NCBI GenBank assembly: GCA_022925895.1
Contig: JAKSYS010000129.1
Coordinates: 48,140-112,139 of the forward strand
From: Fragilaria crotonensis
Taxonomy: Eukaryota > Bacillariophyta > Fragilariophyceae > Fragilariales > Fragilariaceae
Length of the DNA stretch: 64,000 nucleotides
Direction: 5' to 3'
Position numbers and translations under genes: made by a program. The notes below the pieces were generated by a model that made no database searches, had not been told where the DNA came from, and worked only from the letters and a program-made list of their open reading frames with translations. This document shows positions 9,354 to 20,500 of the stretch, piece after piece (the first letter of the stretch is position 1; each line of letters begins with the position of its first letter).

Positions 9354-11312
9354 ATGACAGAGGTGCGCGTGTTGCCAGCACCTTCCTGCCCCGCTGTGCC
9401 GGTGGAAGATGAGGTAGTAGTGGTGCCACCTTGCACCATTTGTAGTGATAACGACACTGTAATCGAGTGTTCCGGATCCAATCGTCACGGTTTCTGCAGG
9501 GACTGCTTTCAGGGATATGCCAGAGTCAGCTTTGAGCTACATGGAGAGTATGAACGTGAGCGTGAACAAGGTGGCTTGGTAAGTGCCCCTGGCAGTCTAC
9601 CGTGTCCTCATTTCATTCAAGGACAATGCTCTTGCACAGCGATTCATCCATCCTTGTTGCGGCGATTTGTCGATGATAATACCTTTGAGATGTGGAGGCA
9701 TGCGGATGTCAGGCTCGGCATGGCAGCCCTTGCGCGAGAGCAAGAAGAAGCCGAGGCGCTACGAGAAATAGCCGACGAGCAACGGACACCGCTTGGAAAT
9801 CTCAGACATGCTGTGCTGGAAGCTTTGACGAGGGGAGGGACAGTTTGCTGTCCTCAGTGTAACGCGAAAGGGGAAAAAGACGACCAGTGCATGCACATTA
9901 CGTGTGAGTCTTGCAATACCGAATGGTGCTATTGCTGTGGACGTCCGCGAGGTTCCAATGGGACGCGAGCGATGTGCTCACGACCGAACGGATGCGACTC
10001 AGTGGCTGCCTTTTTGGAGAGTCACCAAGGTTGGGCTCATTTTGCCATTGGAAATGAAACTCCAGGTGCAGGCGCACTGCATGAGTTTCATCGACGACGT
10101 AGTGCATATTTTCTCAAGCAGCTCAAACAGTCCACAGAAGCTGAACTGTGGACGGAACTCAGAGACACCTATCCTGATATTTTGAATGATGTACCGACTG
10201 CAGGTCGGAGGATTGACTGGAATGCTATTGACACAGCAGAAATTCCTACGTTCGGAGAAACAAGACCTGTCGATGTGAGATGGGCAGAAGAAGGCCGCGA
10301 GATTATTGCCGATCTGGCAGCGCGACGACGTGAAGCACTGGAGAGACAAGATGAGATTGAACTACAGAGCAACCCAAAAACTATTCTCCAACGTCGTTTT
10401 TCCCTCTACCTTTCGAATGAAATCCCTTCATCAAGGTGGAAACTGCTCACGTTTCACTTTCTGGTCTTGTTCGGTCTTCTGTGTTCCTCAATAGCCATAC
10501 AGCAGGAGATTGTAAAAGGAAGTTTCGTTGCCGGTCTATGTCTCTACATCTCCCTTCTTCTTACTTGGGCAGTGAGTTCAGCGATCGACGCCCGGTATTT
10601 TGTTCTCTTGAGCCATGAAGATGCGTGGGTATTGCCGTACGCCGAGGTGCAGTTCTGTGGATCACGAGTGGAAGTTCCGTACCTTTCAGCAGCAGGCCGA
10701 TGGCGCAGAATCAGGATGCTCTACCTGTTTATTCTGTTCAACTGTTTGGCATTCGGAACAGCAATGACTTTCTTCTTTCGACGATGGTCTCAAGCTCGCT
10801 GCATTTCATACTTTGGTCTCTGCGGCTTAGGCCCAGCGCTCTTGGCGTTTGCTGCGATGCTTTTCGGAGGTGGATCCATCCTCATTAATTGTTCGCCTCC
10901 TCCCGCGTTGACGGCGTACAGGTATCCCACTTTCAGATCGACTATGTGCCAACTGTTCCTTTTTGGTGCCGTCCTTGTGCCAGGAGGAGTATACCTCATG
11001 GTCGGATACGCCGAAGATAGCCCTTACCATCCTCTGTGGATTGTTGGGTCCGTTGTTCTCGGAGTTTCCATGGCAGTCATTCTTGGCGCGCTGTCGAGCA
11101 GATGCCTCAATCCCAGAGGTTTTGCCCTTGACCGCGGAGAGTTTCTCTCCAATAAATGGCATTTAGTTTTCTGGGTCTTCGTGATAGCAGGCGCATTCAT
11201 GATGGGAACTGCAGAGTTGGGAGATGCGAGATTTGTGGTAGGCTGCTCCCTAAGTTTGAGCCCGATACTTTTCGTGCTGCTTGCCAAGGTGCGCACTCCA
11301 AGCCAGGAATAA
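9354..11312 (+). CDS. RBR-like RING protein with eight predicted membrane spans
   Basis: The ATG at 9354 (MTEVRVLPAP) is preferred. An in-frame ATG at 9324 would add ten non-conserved residues. Residues about 27-110 hold an atypical RING1-like Cys/His set (CTIC, GFCRDC, CPHF, CSC). Residues about 163-200 hold a RING2/Rcat-like set: CCPQC, CMHITC, CESC, EWCYCCG, the last matching the WCxxC-type end of RBR E3 ligases. The canonical in-between-ring (IBR) cysteines are not evident in the helical spacer between them. From residue about 360 there are eight hydrophobic segments to the C-terminus. This suggests a membrane-anchored E3 ubiquitin ligase, in the general manner of membrane RBR proteins. 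The substrate and exact compartment are unknown. Single exon, intact. Confidence 0.75.
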   Translation: MTEVRVLPAPSCPAVPVEDEVVVVPPCTICSDNDTVIECSGSNRHGFCRDCFQGYARVSFELHGEYEREREQGGLVSAPGSLPCPHFIQGQCSCTAIHPSLLRRFVDDNTFEMWRHADVRLGMAALAREQEEAEALREIADEQRTPLGNLRHAVLEALTRGGTVCCPQCNAKGEKDDQCMHITCESCNTEWCYCCGRPRGSNGTRAMCSRPNGCDSVAAFLESHQGWAHFAIGNETPGAGALHEFHRRRSAYFLKQLKQSTEAELWTELRDTYPDILNDVPTAGRRIDWNAIDTAEIPTFGETRPVDVRWAEEGREIIADLAARRREALERQDEIELQSNPKTILQRRFSLYLSNEIPSSRWKLLTFHFLVLFGLLCSSIAIQQEIVKGSFVAGLCLYISLLLTWAVSSAIDARYFVLLSHEDAWVLPYAEVQFCGSRVEVPYLSAAGRWRRIRMLYLFILFNCLAFGTAMTFFFRRWSQARCISYFGLCGLGPALLAFAAMLFGGGSILINCSPPPALTAYRYPTFRSTMCQLFLFGAVLVPGGVYLMVGYAEDSPYHPLWIVGSVVLGVSMAVILGALSSRCLNPRGFALDRGEFLSNKWHLVFWVFVIAGAFMMGTAELGDARFVVGCSLSLSPILFVLLAKVRTPSQE

Positions 11313-11604
11313 GTCGGAAGACTATATAACTTCATATTTAGGATTGAAATTAGACAATTGAGTGCCAATCGACAAGTCGTTCCAAATCGGCTGCCGTTGC
11401 AGCGAACGGGGGAACGCACGATTCAACATCAACCGGCGAAGGCAAGCCTCTAGCGGCGTACGGAAAAGTGGCTAGATTGTAGCGATCAGCTGACGCTACG
11501 CAGGTTGCATCATTTCACAGGTACAGAAACGAATTTCTGGAAGGGAAGAATGCAACGAGAGAACGAAACACAGCCTCGTCTGCATAAGGTTCTGTTCGCT
11601 CGAT

Positions 11605-12403
11605 CTACTTTGAGGGCAACGAAGCAATGTACTTCGGATCCCATGCTCTCAAGCGCAAGAGCGCCTTCAGCACGTATCTGTCCTCTCCGTTGGCTTCGGC
11701 TTCGTCTGGATCAAGACTGATCCATCTGTATTGCTCCGAGGTCTCGTCTAATTTGACATCAACGCCTGGCTTTTCCAGCTCCACCAAGACGATAGGGTTG
11801 ACAGTCTGTGTGCCTTTCTCTGTATCGGTGTCCCAGTTGCTAGTGGGGAAGAGAGTGTTCCAGACACCAAGAACTTGGATCGGTTTAACACAGTCCAAGC
11901 CAGTCTCGTCCTTGGCCTTGCGAATCGCCGCAGAGAAGAAGGTTTCCCCCTTCAACATGCGACCCCCAGGAAGCCACCATACACCCTTAACAGGTTCCGC
12001 GGCGCGCTCCACCAAAAGTGCTTCCTTCCGTTGCAAAGTGGGGTTGTATCGCACGATTAGCGTGTCGACACAGCAAACGACGCAGTCGCGAACCAAGCGA
12101 CCGTATAGGTCTCCGGGGGAGAAATTTTCGTGATTCCGTGATCGTCGTCAGCTCACCTTCATCGCCGTAGAAAAGAGATAAGTCATCCCCGACCGCAGTG
12201 GCACCAGCTTAACAGGGGACAGTGCATGGAATGTGAGCCATAAGTTATACGCTCATCTTTCGTCTGTGAACGGAGTTCATTTCCTAACACACAACGTACC
12301 ATTTGTTTGGTCATCCTCCTTTTTTCGCGATCTCATCAAGTGGAAGACCGATGCGGCCTGCTGCGCCAGCAAGGAACGATACGATGACTGCCCCGCGGCC
12401 CAT
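11605..12403 (-). CDS. Nudix hydrolase, possibly GDP-mannose hydrolase-like, with divergent Nudix box
   Basis: The last exon holds a Nudix fold: DTLIVRY, LLVERAAEPVKGVWWLPGGR and a Nudix box (G-x5-E-x7) ending RKAKDETGL. The usual REUxEExGU reads R-K-A-K-D-E-T-G-L, so the first box Glu is Lys and the second is Asp. The following GVWNTLFP block and the overall shape resemble GDP-mannose mannosyl hydrolases, whose box is also altered. I propose a start at 12403, with a signal-like MGRGAVIVSFLAGAAG, and two GT-AG introns at 12208-12299 and 12111-12156, both phase 1. This needs one base less in the A6 run near 12330. The last exon is secure; the first two are inference. Confidence 0.7.
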
Positions 12404-12470
12404 TTTGTTGCAGAAGTGAACACCTATCGACCTTATGAAATGATGTTGTTGCTTTGAAATGCTTGGAATG

Positions 12471-13577
12471 GAGAAAACTTAATGTCTATATATTTCGATC
12501 TATTTAGAATCTATATCGAAGATATACTTATTGATACATGTACACATTTATGTAGCTTCGTTTCGACGTCATCGATACGAACCCCTCAGTGCACTTACAA
12601 TCTCATCCCATGTGTATCCAATATGACTTACTTGGGGTAACTGGGGTCTACGAGGGTGCATTTTGAATGCATGTCGACGGAGCCGCGCCCAAATCCGAAT
12701 TTGAAAGCCACGGGAGTTACGTATGTCTCCTACACGCGTACGTAGAAATGGTACTCAAGGTACGGGTATCGTACACATTTTGAAAACTGATCACACAAAT
12801 ACTTCACAATTGCAATTTGGCACAATGCACCCTCAACTGCAGACAATCTGCATGTAATATCTCTGTAGTTCATTAATTAACTTACTTTCCATTCTGTGTC
12901 TGTATTGCATGTAGCAATTACAGTCAGTTGTAGTAACTGTGGGAATGAAACTTGTTGTTTTTGATAGATATTCAATGCTTTTTTTGACAGGGAACCAGGA
13001 CAACAACAATTTTAACAGGAGGCTACCGGTATCAACGTACTGTAGGTTTCACAATCGAGTACTGCGCTACTGGACCACTCCGAGTACCTTGCATAGAATC
13101 TACGGTGTATTCCGCATTTCTAATGTATTTTCGTACGTATAGTGCTATACTACAGTACTCCTTAAATCATTGAACGCGGTGTTGTACAACAGTACCGGTA
13201 GTACCATAAGCAATTTGCTGACAGATGACATCGACTCGTAGACTTTGAGTAATAAGCGGTTGTAGGTTTGTCTTCAAAATATTTGAGGGGTCGATTTGGA
13301 TTTTACCAACCCAGATTATAAACAGCGTAAGCATACCGGCAACGTACACAAGTATGTTACACATCCGCCATGTATGTCAAACAAAACTTCGGCAACCGGG
13401 CCAGCGCCGATCTTGCGAACAGCCGAGTTTTTGAGCTGTCTGATTGGTGAAAATCGAAGACAGGATGACGTCTAAGGGGCTGAAGGACAAATGAAGATAA
13501 ATGTATACAAAAGTGCTTACTTTTATATTCGATATAGATTCTAAATAGATCGAAATATATAGACATTAAGCTTTCTC
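12471..13577. mobile_element. Non-autonomous long-TIR transposon, Mutator-like
   Basis: About 1.1 kb. The termini are inverted copies of about 50 bp with one mismatch, beginning GAGAAAACTTAATGTCTATA on the left. Weaker similarity continues inward for another ~50 bp. A 9-bp direct repeat CTTGGAATG lies immediately outside, at 12462-12470 and 13578-13586. Long TIRs plus a 9-bp duplication fit Mutator-like elements. The interior has GTAC-rich words and no transposase. Confidence 0.8.
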
Positions 13578-13586
13578 CTTGGAATG

Positions 13587-14318
13587 TCCCTCTGCGTAAC
13601 CTATTCTTCTTGCTTGGGACTCGGTTTTGGTTCTACCTGTACTTGTACTAGAGTACCTGGTACCAAGTACCATTCCTACTAGTGCGAGCATGGTACAAGT
13701 ACGGTGGCGGTCTGTTGTCTTTCGGTTGTTGACCTCAAACCTCAAGAGTCTCTCTTCTACGTTGTACAAGTACAATACCTGGTACAAGTATGTATGTACT
13801 TGTACTCCGAGCTCCGAGTAATTGTGTATTCATAGTACCACGTACTACCGGCAGACATAAAACGATGCATACAGTACATGTCCCGGTGGGTACAAGTACA
13901 AGGATGACCTACGAGTGTAGGTAACGTGTATACTGTATACTGTATACTTCATCATACAAGTAGAGAGTAGAATACAATGTAGTACAGTAGTACTTGTACC
14001 AGGTACGGTAACGCAAACCGGGTCTTCTAAACGAATGCTGGAACCCAGAGAATGATAAAGCTGGCGCCACTGATGCATTCAGACTCCATAGGTCTATATA
14101 GTCCATAGAATTGTTTAGACTTCAGTCTGTAATCAGAGTAGGGTCTTCCACTTCTTTTATTATTCCTGCGAGTTTTGACGTCACAATTTTTGGTCTGGGA
14201 AAAGATTGCTGAACGCAATCACAAATGGAGAACTGACAAACCAATCAACATGTCTAAATAGAAATCCTCAATGTTGCTACACAATCGGGCTGTAAAAGAG
14301 TCAAGCCTGAACGATGAA
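13587..14318. other. Intergenic, extremely GTAC-rich
   Basis: Dense runs of GTACAAGTAC, GGTACCAAGTACC and GTATACTGTATAC between about 13630 and 14010. No coding or RNA feature is recognised. Confidence 0.5.
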
Positions 14319-15557
14319 CTAGGCGGCAGTGTCAACAATCCCAAAAATCTGCTCACCCTGCATCTTGTACAACACCTTCGCATACTCGTAGAGCTCCATG
14401 TCGTACACATTGACACGAGCAAGTGCCTGGTACGCCTTAGAACCAGGCTCGAGCTCGGGAACATTGTGTCGGGTATCACCAGCCTGTAATACAGCTGTCC
14501 GACACTCCCGTACTTGGTCTGGCGACGATTTTTGAGACCAGCCGAAGTACAGCTGGAATCGTTTGAGAGAATTCTCCAGATCTTCATAAATCCCAACCAA
14601 ACACTTGGTTCGTAGAATTTCTTTCGCTGTCACCATATCGTGCTTGCTTAACGTTCCTCCTCTCTTGTCGACAAGAAATCTTGTCATCCAATTGTGTTCC
14701 ACTGAAGCACTCCTGGCGTATTCTTCAATGGTCAGTCCTTTCAATCTAGGATCGTAGAGTGGATCCCAACTCGCGCTAGAGAGGTAGTGATACATGCTGA
14801 CTCCTCGATTTATTGGATCTCGAAAGAGAGCAAACATTCGTCCCTTTTGGACACGATTGAAGATACTGCTGGCAAATAAGTGTAGCTCTGGGCTTGTCAT
14901 GACTTCTGCCAGTCGAGCATCGGCAAGTCCGAGCTGCTTGGCACGCCTTATTCCTTGTATTGTGGTCGTGTCAACATTGACATACAGAGCGCCACTCTGC
15001 GATTCGAAGACTTCCAATTTTTCGTCGTTATACTCAGGCTGTTTCAGGCCATGCTCGCACGCTAGAATGAGGAAATGACATTTCGAAAACACTGATTCTG
15101 CAATTGTTTCGCCTGCAAAATGGATGTCCCAAAAGTATGCAGTATCTGTTTTGGGGTTGTAAAGATTGGAAAGATCGGCGAGGTCAGACAGTGCGAGGGG
15201 CACACGAGCGCCCAGTCGAGGTCGAGGCTGTATTTGAGGTTGTTGCTGAACCATGATTTCACCCTGCGCGTTCGGGACGACAGCGGATTGCGCGTAGTGC
15301 ATCACTTGTAGTTGCGTCCGTCGGTCAAGGCTCCGATAGAAGACGAAGCATGCCACAATTATCAAGCCAGGAGACACTTGCTTCAGGAACCATAATGCTA
15401 TTTGCCCAATTGGTTTCGACGTTAGATGTTGTTGTCGAATGGACGACGCCAGATGGTGGCCTACCGTTCTTGCTTGGAAAGCGGGTAGACGATTGGTCGT
15501 TCGTCGCACCTCGTCCCCCATCGCAACTCTTTTGACTGCTCGAGACGACGATGCCAT
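14319..15557 (-). CDS. Type II membrane sulfotransferase-like protein (copy 2)
   Basis: 412 residues, single intact exon, start ATG at 15557. There is a short basic N-terminal tail and a membrane span at about residues 55-75 (FLKQVSPGLIIVACFVFY). A Gln/Pro-rich stem is followed by the lumenal domain. FWDIHFAGETIAESVF occupies the place of the PAPS 5'-phosphosulfate loop but lacks its usual Lys and Gly-Thr. FRDPINRGVSMYHYL fits the 3'-phosphate-binding motif. It shares the YVNVD strand, CLVGIYEDLENSLKRFQLYFGW and the ELEPGSKAY tail with the protein at 3096-4658, so the two are paralogues ~10 kb apart in the same orientation. Catalytic competence is uncertain because of the changed 5' loop. Confidence 0.65.
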   Translation of the reverse strand: MASSSRAVKRVAMGDEVRRTTNRLPAFQARTVGHHLASSIRQQHLTSKPIGQIALWFLKQVSPGLIIVACFVFYRSLDRRTQLQVMHYAQSAVVPNAQGEIMVQQQPQIQPRPRLGARVPLALSDLADLSNLYNPKTDTAYFWDIHFAGETIAESVFSKCHFLILACEHGLKQPEYNDEKLEVFESQSGALYVNVDTTTIQGIRRAKQLGLADARLAEVMTSPELHLFASSIFNRVQKGRMFALFRDPINRGVSMYHYLSSASWDPLYDPRLKGLTIEEYARSASVEHNWMTRFLVDKRGGTLSKHDMVTAKEILRTKCLVGIYEDLENSLKRFQLYFGWSQKSSPDQVRECRTAVLQAGDTRHNVPELEPGSKAYQALARVNVYDMELYEYAKVLYKMQGEQIFGIVDTAA

Positions 15558-16576
15558 CGTTATGCTTGTTTGTTGTTCTGGCGAACGTTTCGACTATTCT
15601 TCCGCGACCCAGGCTGTGAAGGACTTGGCGCCTTTGTAGTCAAAATGACGACTACGGAAAAGTACTCTACGAGTAGAGTTCGGGAGGATGAGTTTTTAAC
15701 ATTTTCGGTGCTTTGCGTCTTATGTCATATGACCGCAGGTATTTCCAGACGATGACTGTCTCTCTAGCTAGAATGTCTCTTTTGATCGTGTTTAATGAGG
15801 TTCCGGAGTTCTTGCTCGCATGGTAATAAAATCATGTAGCATCTACGGAGACATGAGTCAAAGTTCCGGAACCCCCTCAGGACAGACTGAATCATCATCA
15901 TCATCAAGCCGAGAAAAGGAAGAGGTAGAGTACTCTAGCGTACAGTGAGTTAGTCTGTTGGATCAGATCCTTGAATCCACACAGATGTTCACATTCATGC
16001 TCATTATTTCTACAGGACTAGGATAACCTATTCCTAGTGGTACCGAGGGCATTAATGTCATTCTCCAGAATCGGAGCTTCCGCTTGATTGTGCAGAGTCC
16101 TTCAGATTGACTTGTGCATTGAGCTTGCACTGTCTGCTTGAAACACATTACTAGAAACCGGAGCTCAGAACATATCTCACACACCACAAACTTTACTGCT
16201 CTGATGGTTTAGAAATTTTTGCAATTGATAGCCACTCGCTTGCCAGAGAATGTCTCAAAGGTCGTCATCAATAGCGTGATTCATGACCTGTCTGGCTTTC
16301 CTGAAAACTGAGATCAAGATGGATGTACAGTATCATGTAATGTCAAGACGTATTTTGTATAATAATGCTGATAGGAGTAGATTATGCATACCGCACAATG
16401 TATAGCCTTGGATGCACTATGGACTATGGACTATTTACTATTTGTACTTGTACTTGTACTTTGTACTCCATCTAACATGAACGACAAACTAAAAGTATTA
16501 GTACTCCCTCACAGCTGTCGGCTCGCGAAGAACGAAAAGAAGAAGGACATGGCTCTTTACCAAAAATAGAACGTCT
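15558..16576. other. Intergenic, about 1 kb
   Basis: Upstream of the second sulfotransferase-like gene and downstream of the tRNA. It holds a short CATCAT microsatellite near 15894 and GTACTTGTACTT words near 16445. No gene is recognised. Confidence 0.45.
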
Positions 16577-16647
16577 TGCTCGCCTAGGTTTCGATCCTAG
16601 GACCTTTGGGTTATGAGCCCAACACGCTTCCTCTGCGCCAGCGAGCA
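16577..16647 (-). tRNA. tRNA-Met (CAT), elongator type
   Basis: A 71-nt cloverleaf on the minus strand. The acceptor stem TGCTCGC/GCGAGCA pairs perfectly. The D arm is GCGC/GCGT. The anticodon arm is TTGGG-CTCATAA-CCCAA with anticodon CAT. The T arm is CTAGG-ATCGAAA-CCTAG. The first pair is T-A, with no initiator-specific feature, so the elongator form is more likely. There is no intron and no encoded CCA. Confidence 0.93.
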
Positions 16648-17180
16648 GTTTGTTTGTTCGATGATCGTTGAGGTCTAATCAAAATATATAAAATCTGAGA
16701 GTTTTCAAGAGATTCCAAATGTTTGTATGATACTGAGTACAAATGTACCTGGTACCAGGTATATGATCAATCAGAGATGAGCACTGTGATCAGCTCGCAT
16801 GACGTATGCTCGTATGCTCGTATGCTACCGTAGTACGCTAGTACTGACCTGCTATCATATGCAAAACCGACATACAGCAGCTGTACGCGCCTATCACATA
16901 CGACGAGGGCCCCAGCCCCCAGCAGTCAATGCTGCACAATGTTGGGTACAAGTACCAGGTATGCTGGTATGCCGATGCTGTACTACAGGTAGTATGCTGT
17001 ATGCTCAAATACTACCTCCACTACAGTACAGTACTTGCACCAGCAGTACAATACGGAGTGCAAGGACTACAGACGCTACAGTACTGGAGTACTTCATTAA
17101 TTTATACGGAGTATTTGACCAAATGTACTGCAGGCTGTGAGGGTCCGAAGTCCGAATGTCCGCAACCGGATCACGAATCA
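16648..17180. other. Intergenic, GTAC-rich, left flank of the Copia element
   Basis: Contains GGTACCAGGTATA, TATGCTCGTATGCTCGTATGC and many AGTACT/GTAC words. No gene is seen. The Copia target duplication CGAAT is at 17181-17185. Confidence 0.5.
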
Positions 17181-17185
17181 CGAAT

Positions 17186-17361
17186 CCGTTCAAATGTGTA
17201 CGTAACGGCCGACTCTTACCTTAGAGAAGACGAGATAAACGATAAAGTAGTAACACAAGAAGCGTACAAAAGTAGTAAACGATAAACTTGTGTCTACGTC
17301 TGCTCTTGTCTCTGATTACTACTGTACTAGCGGTTTCCGTACTGTATCGTCCGTATTCAAA
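17186..17361 (-). repeat. 3' LTR of the Copia element
   Basis: 176 bp. Identical to the 5' LTR at 23661-23838 except for one GA less in a GAGAGA run. The canonical TG/CA ends are not at the boundary set by the target duplication; the boundaries given here rest on the CGAAT duplication. Confidence 0.88.
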
Positions 17362-17522
17362 CGGTCCCCGTAAATCATGAATTCGCCTCGTGACAGAATG
17401 ATTTATCCCTCATTCCACCTTGTCCGCAAAAACGACCTGGTATTAAAGCCCGCGGACTCCATCCGCTCCAGGGGTAAACGACCTCGCCCACGCAACGGTC
17501 GATAACCCAGGGCATGCCATTC

Positions 17523-20500
17523 TTAATACATAATGTGGCGACATAGTGCTCGACGACGGTCTGCAGTGAGTACCTTCGTAAATAGGTCGGCCAAGTTAGT
17601 CATGCCGTCCTCTTTTCCCACACGTATGATCTTCGCGGCAACAGCCTCGCGTACTGCATGATAATTGATTGCATTGTGCTTCTTTGCAAGCATTGATTCG
17701 GGAATAGTTGTGTTTTTCACGACACCGTTATTGTCGCAGAATATATTGGCCGGACCATCAATTGGCACGCCAAACATTCGGAGCTTATATCGCAACGCGA
17801 CAAGCATGTCCTTCGCAGCTCGAAGCGCGACAAATTCACTCCCAAAACTGGAGGATTCAACGGTATTTTGCCGTTTCGAAAACCAAATGATCGGCGCATT
17901 CTGAACGTAAATGATAATCCCAGTATGCGATCTTCGAGTAATAACATTTCCTGCGTGATTCGCATCAACAAAACATGATATATTCACACATTTACCTTTT
18001 GGTTCTGGCATGTTCGGGGGTAGTTCCTCACATACGTCCCCGTAAAAATCTCGCCAATCGGCATCAGAGTTGAACACACGTTCATCGATATCAGGGGTTT
18101 TCGGATCGAAAACAATTCGAGCTCCATTCTCATGCTTCTTCAAGTATGCGAAGATGTGGTATAATGCCTCAAGGTGACCGCGCCGTGGCAGTGCCTGATG
18201 TTGGGACAATTGCGATACTTCGACAAATATGTCGAGGCGTCCGAGTTCAATTGCCCATCGCAGTATTCCAATTAATTGAAGGAAACGCGACCCCATTTCG
18301 TCACTAAGTTCAGGAGTTACATCCAGCTCGGGTTTATAGCCGCTGGGGAATGGATTCCTCGCCGTTGACTTCAACTTCGCTTCCGGATCGTCTTCTGCAA
18401 TTAATGCTTCGACAACTTTGATGGCGTTCTTGACATAAGTCTTACTGCCCATGGCCCATTCCACTTTACCATTCGGCAATTGGACCTTCTCCATATTGGC
18501 TCCAAGATATATATCGGGCTCATGGACACTTTCCGGTTTGAGCTCGTACAATTTGCCCAATTCGTCCATAGTTTGTTTTGGTTCCTTCGCGAATATCAGG
18601 ATGTCATCAACGTATACCAGCACCATATCATAGTGCGTTCCGGCACTCGAATCCATACATCTGGATCTGCCTGTGTTGATGTAAAGTTCATATGACACAG
18701 CGTTGCCGCCAAGTCCGCACGCCAGGCAGCGCCTGATGATTTGAGTCCATATAGGGCACGCGTTACAATCAAGACTTTACCGCGGTCTTCGCCAGTTTCA
18801 ATGCCGCCTTCAAACCAAATCTTCTCACGGCACGATGCGTTTAAGTATGCATTAGTTACATCCCCCGCCAGCACGTCGAGGTCGTTCAGACCAGCAATCA
18901 GAAACGCCAGGCGTACACTGTCGCGCGATACCACGCTCGAGTAAGTTATTGATCCTGGCGTGTCGGTCGTGTGCCCTCCGGCAACAAATCTTGCCTTTCG
19001 GGTGAAATCCATTTTGACGTCGAATATCACATGACATCGAATTTCTTGAAAACCAATCATCGATGGCTCCTTTCCGCTTCGTGCTTGCGCGGGTGATATC
19101 CCGTCAGCGCTTTTCCACGCGACTTTCACCTTTGTCATCTCCTTTCCTAGTGCCTTGCGCCAGAAGTCGGTTCCAGTCTCTTCGTCAATCGTCAGGGCTT
19201 CTTCGACTGTCTTTGGCACACGTATGCCGAATTTGTGGGTCGTACGCCAATAGCGTTTGACCTTCGCAACAATGCGATTTCGCTTCCGCAGAACCGTATG
19301 TACCCACCAGTTAAACGCTGGCTCATTGGCAATTTTGTTTGCCACTGCATATTCTGCAACTTGAACAGGATAGGCGTCTTTTAAATCCTTCAATGGTAGC
19401 CAGTCCGAAGACCCGTCCTTCCACGAGACCAAAAGGGACCAGCCTCGGGTTGTCGGTTTCGGGATACGATTCCCATTACGACTTGTGGTGAAACCATCTG
19501 CGATTTGAATCGCCGAGTTGTCAGACCTGTGGTCAGTGATCTCGCTCAATAATTGATACTGATTTCCTTCAGAGTCAACCTGTGCATACATGCACTCTGC
19601 AATCACATTTGCGAAGTAGTTCTCAGTGGATCCATCGGTGAACTCCACAACGTATTCTCGGGTATCGAACAGGGGGTTGGAATGTGCACGACCAATCGGT
19701 TCGCCAGAGGTACCCTTTGCACGTTTGACCACACGGCCTTTGCGTTCGCTGCCGGTACCGACATCGAATATTAGTTCTGCATTCAAATACTTGTCAATTA
19801 CGTCGTCGTTGATGTCGTCGGCATCCAACGTGTCAGGGGTATCCATATCACCATAATCTTCATCGGTGCGTACGGTGCCACTCGGCACCTCATCAAACTC
19901 GTCTTGGATATAAAATCCGTCAGCTGCATTAACCATAAAGTTCTGATCTGACAGACGCTCGTCAACTGCGCGGTCGAAACTCTCGATTTCGGTTTTGACG
20001 TCATTGTTCAGGTAGTCGTCACGTACGACATGTTGTACCGTAGTTCGGGCAATTACATTGCCGGATTCAAGTAGTAGCCAATAGCATAGATCGCTCCCGA
20101 CCCGGTGGGCAACACCAAGCCATCGCGCGAGACGTCGCCCGCTGCCGTCGATTTCGATTTTCTTCTGGTCATAGTACCATACGCGATCGTAAAACTCAAA
20201 GTCGATCCACTCGGATATGTCTGGTGTCTCACCGGTGACAATCTCAATCCCGGTGCGCAGTTGTTGGCCACGAGGAATTCTGTTTAGAATGTTAGTCTCA
20301 TAGACCAGACCATAATCCCACAGACGAGGTGGGACTTTCCGCTTGAGCATGCGATTCCTCCATCGCTTCTTGAGCTCGCCGATTTCTCTCTCGGCCGCGT
20401 AATTCTGATTCGATCGTCCAACCTCAGATCGCTTTAACCTGATCTTCAAACGATTTACCTCCTTCATAAAGTCAGTCTTAGGACCAACAATTTCGGGAGC

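Noticed and set aside
12233-12457. 74-codon plus-strand ORF
   Set aside because: It overlaps the proposed first exon of the Nudix gene on the other strand and has no recognisable features.
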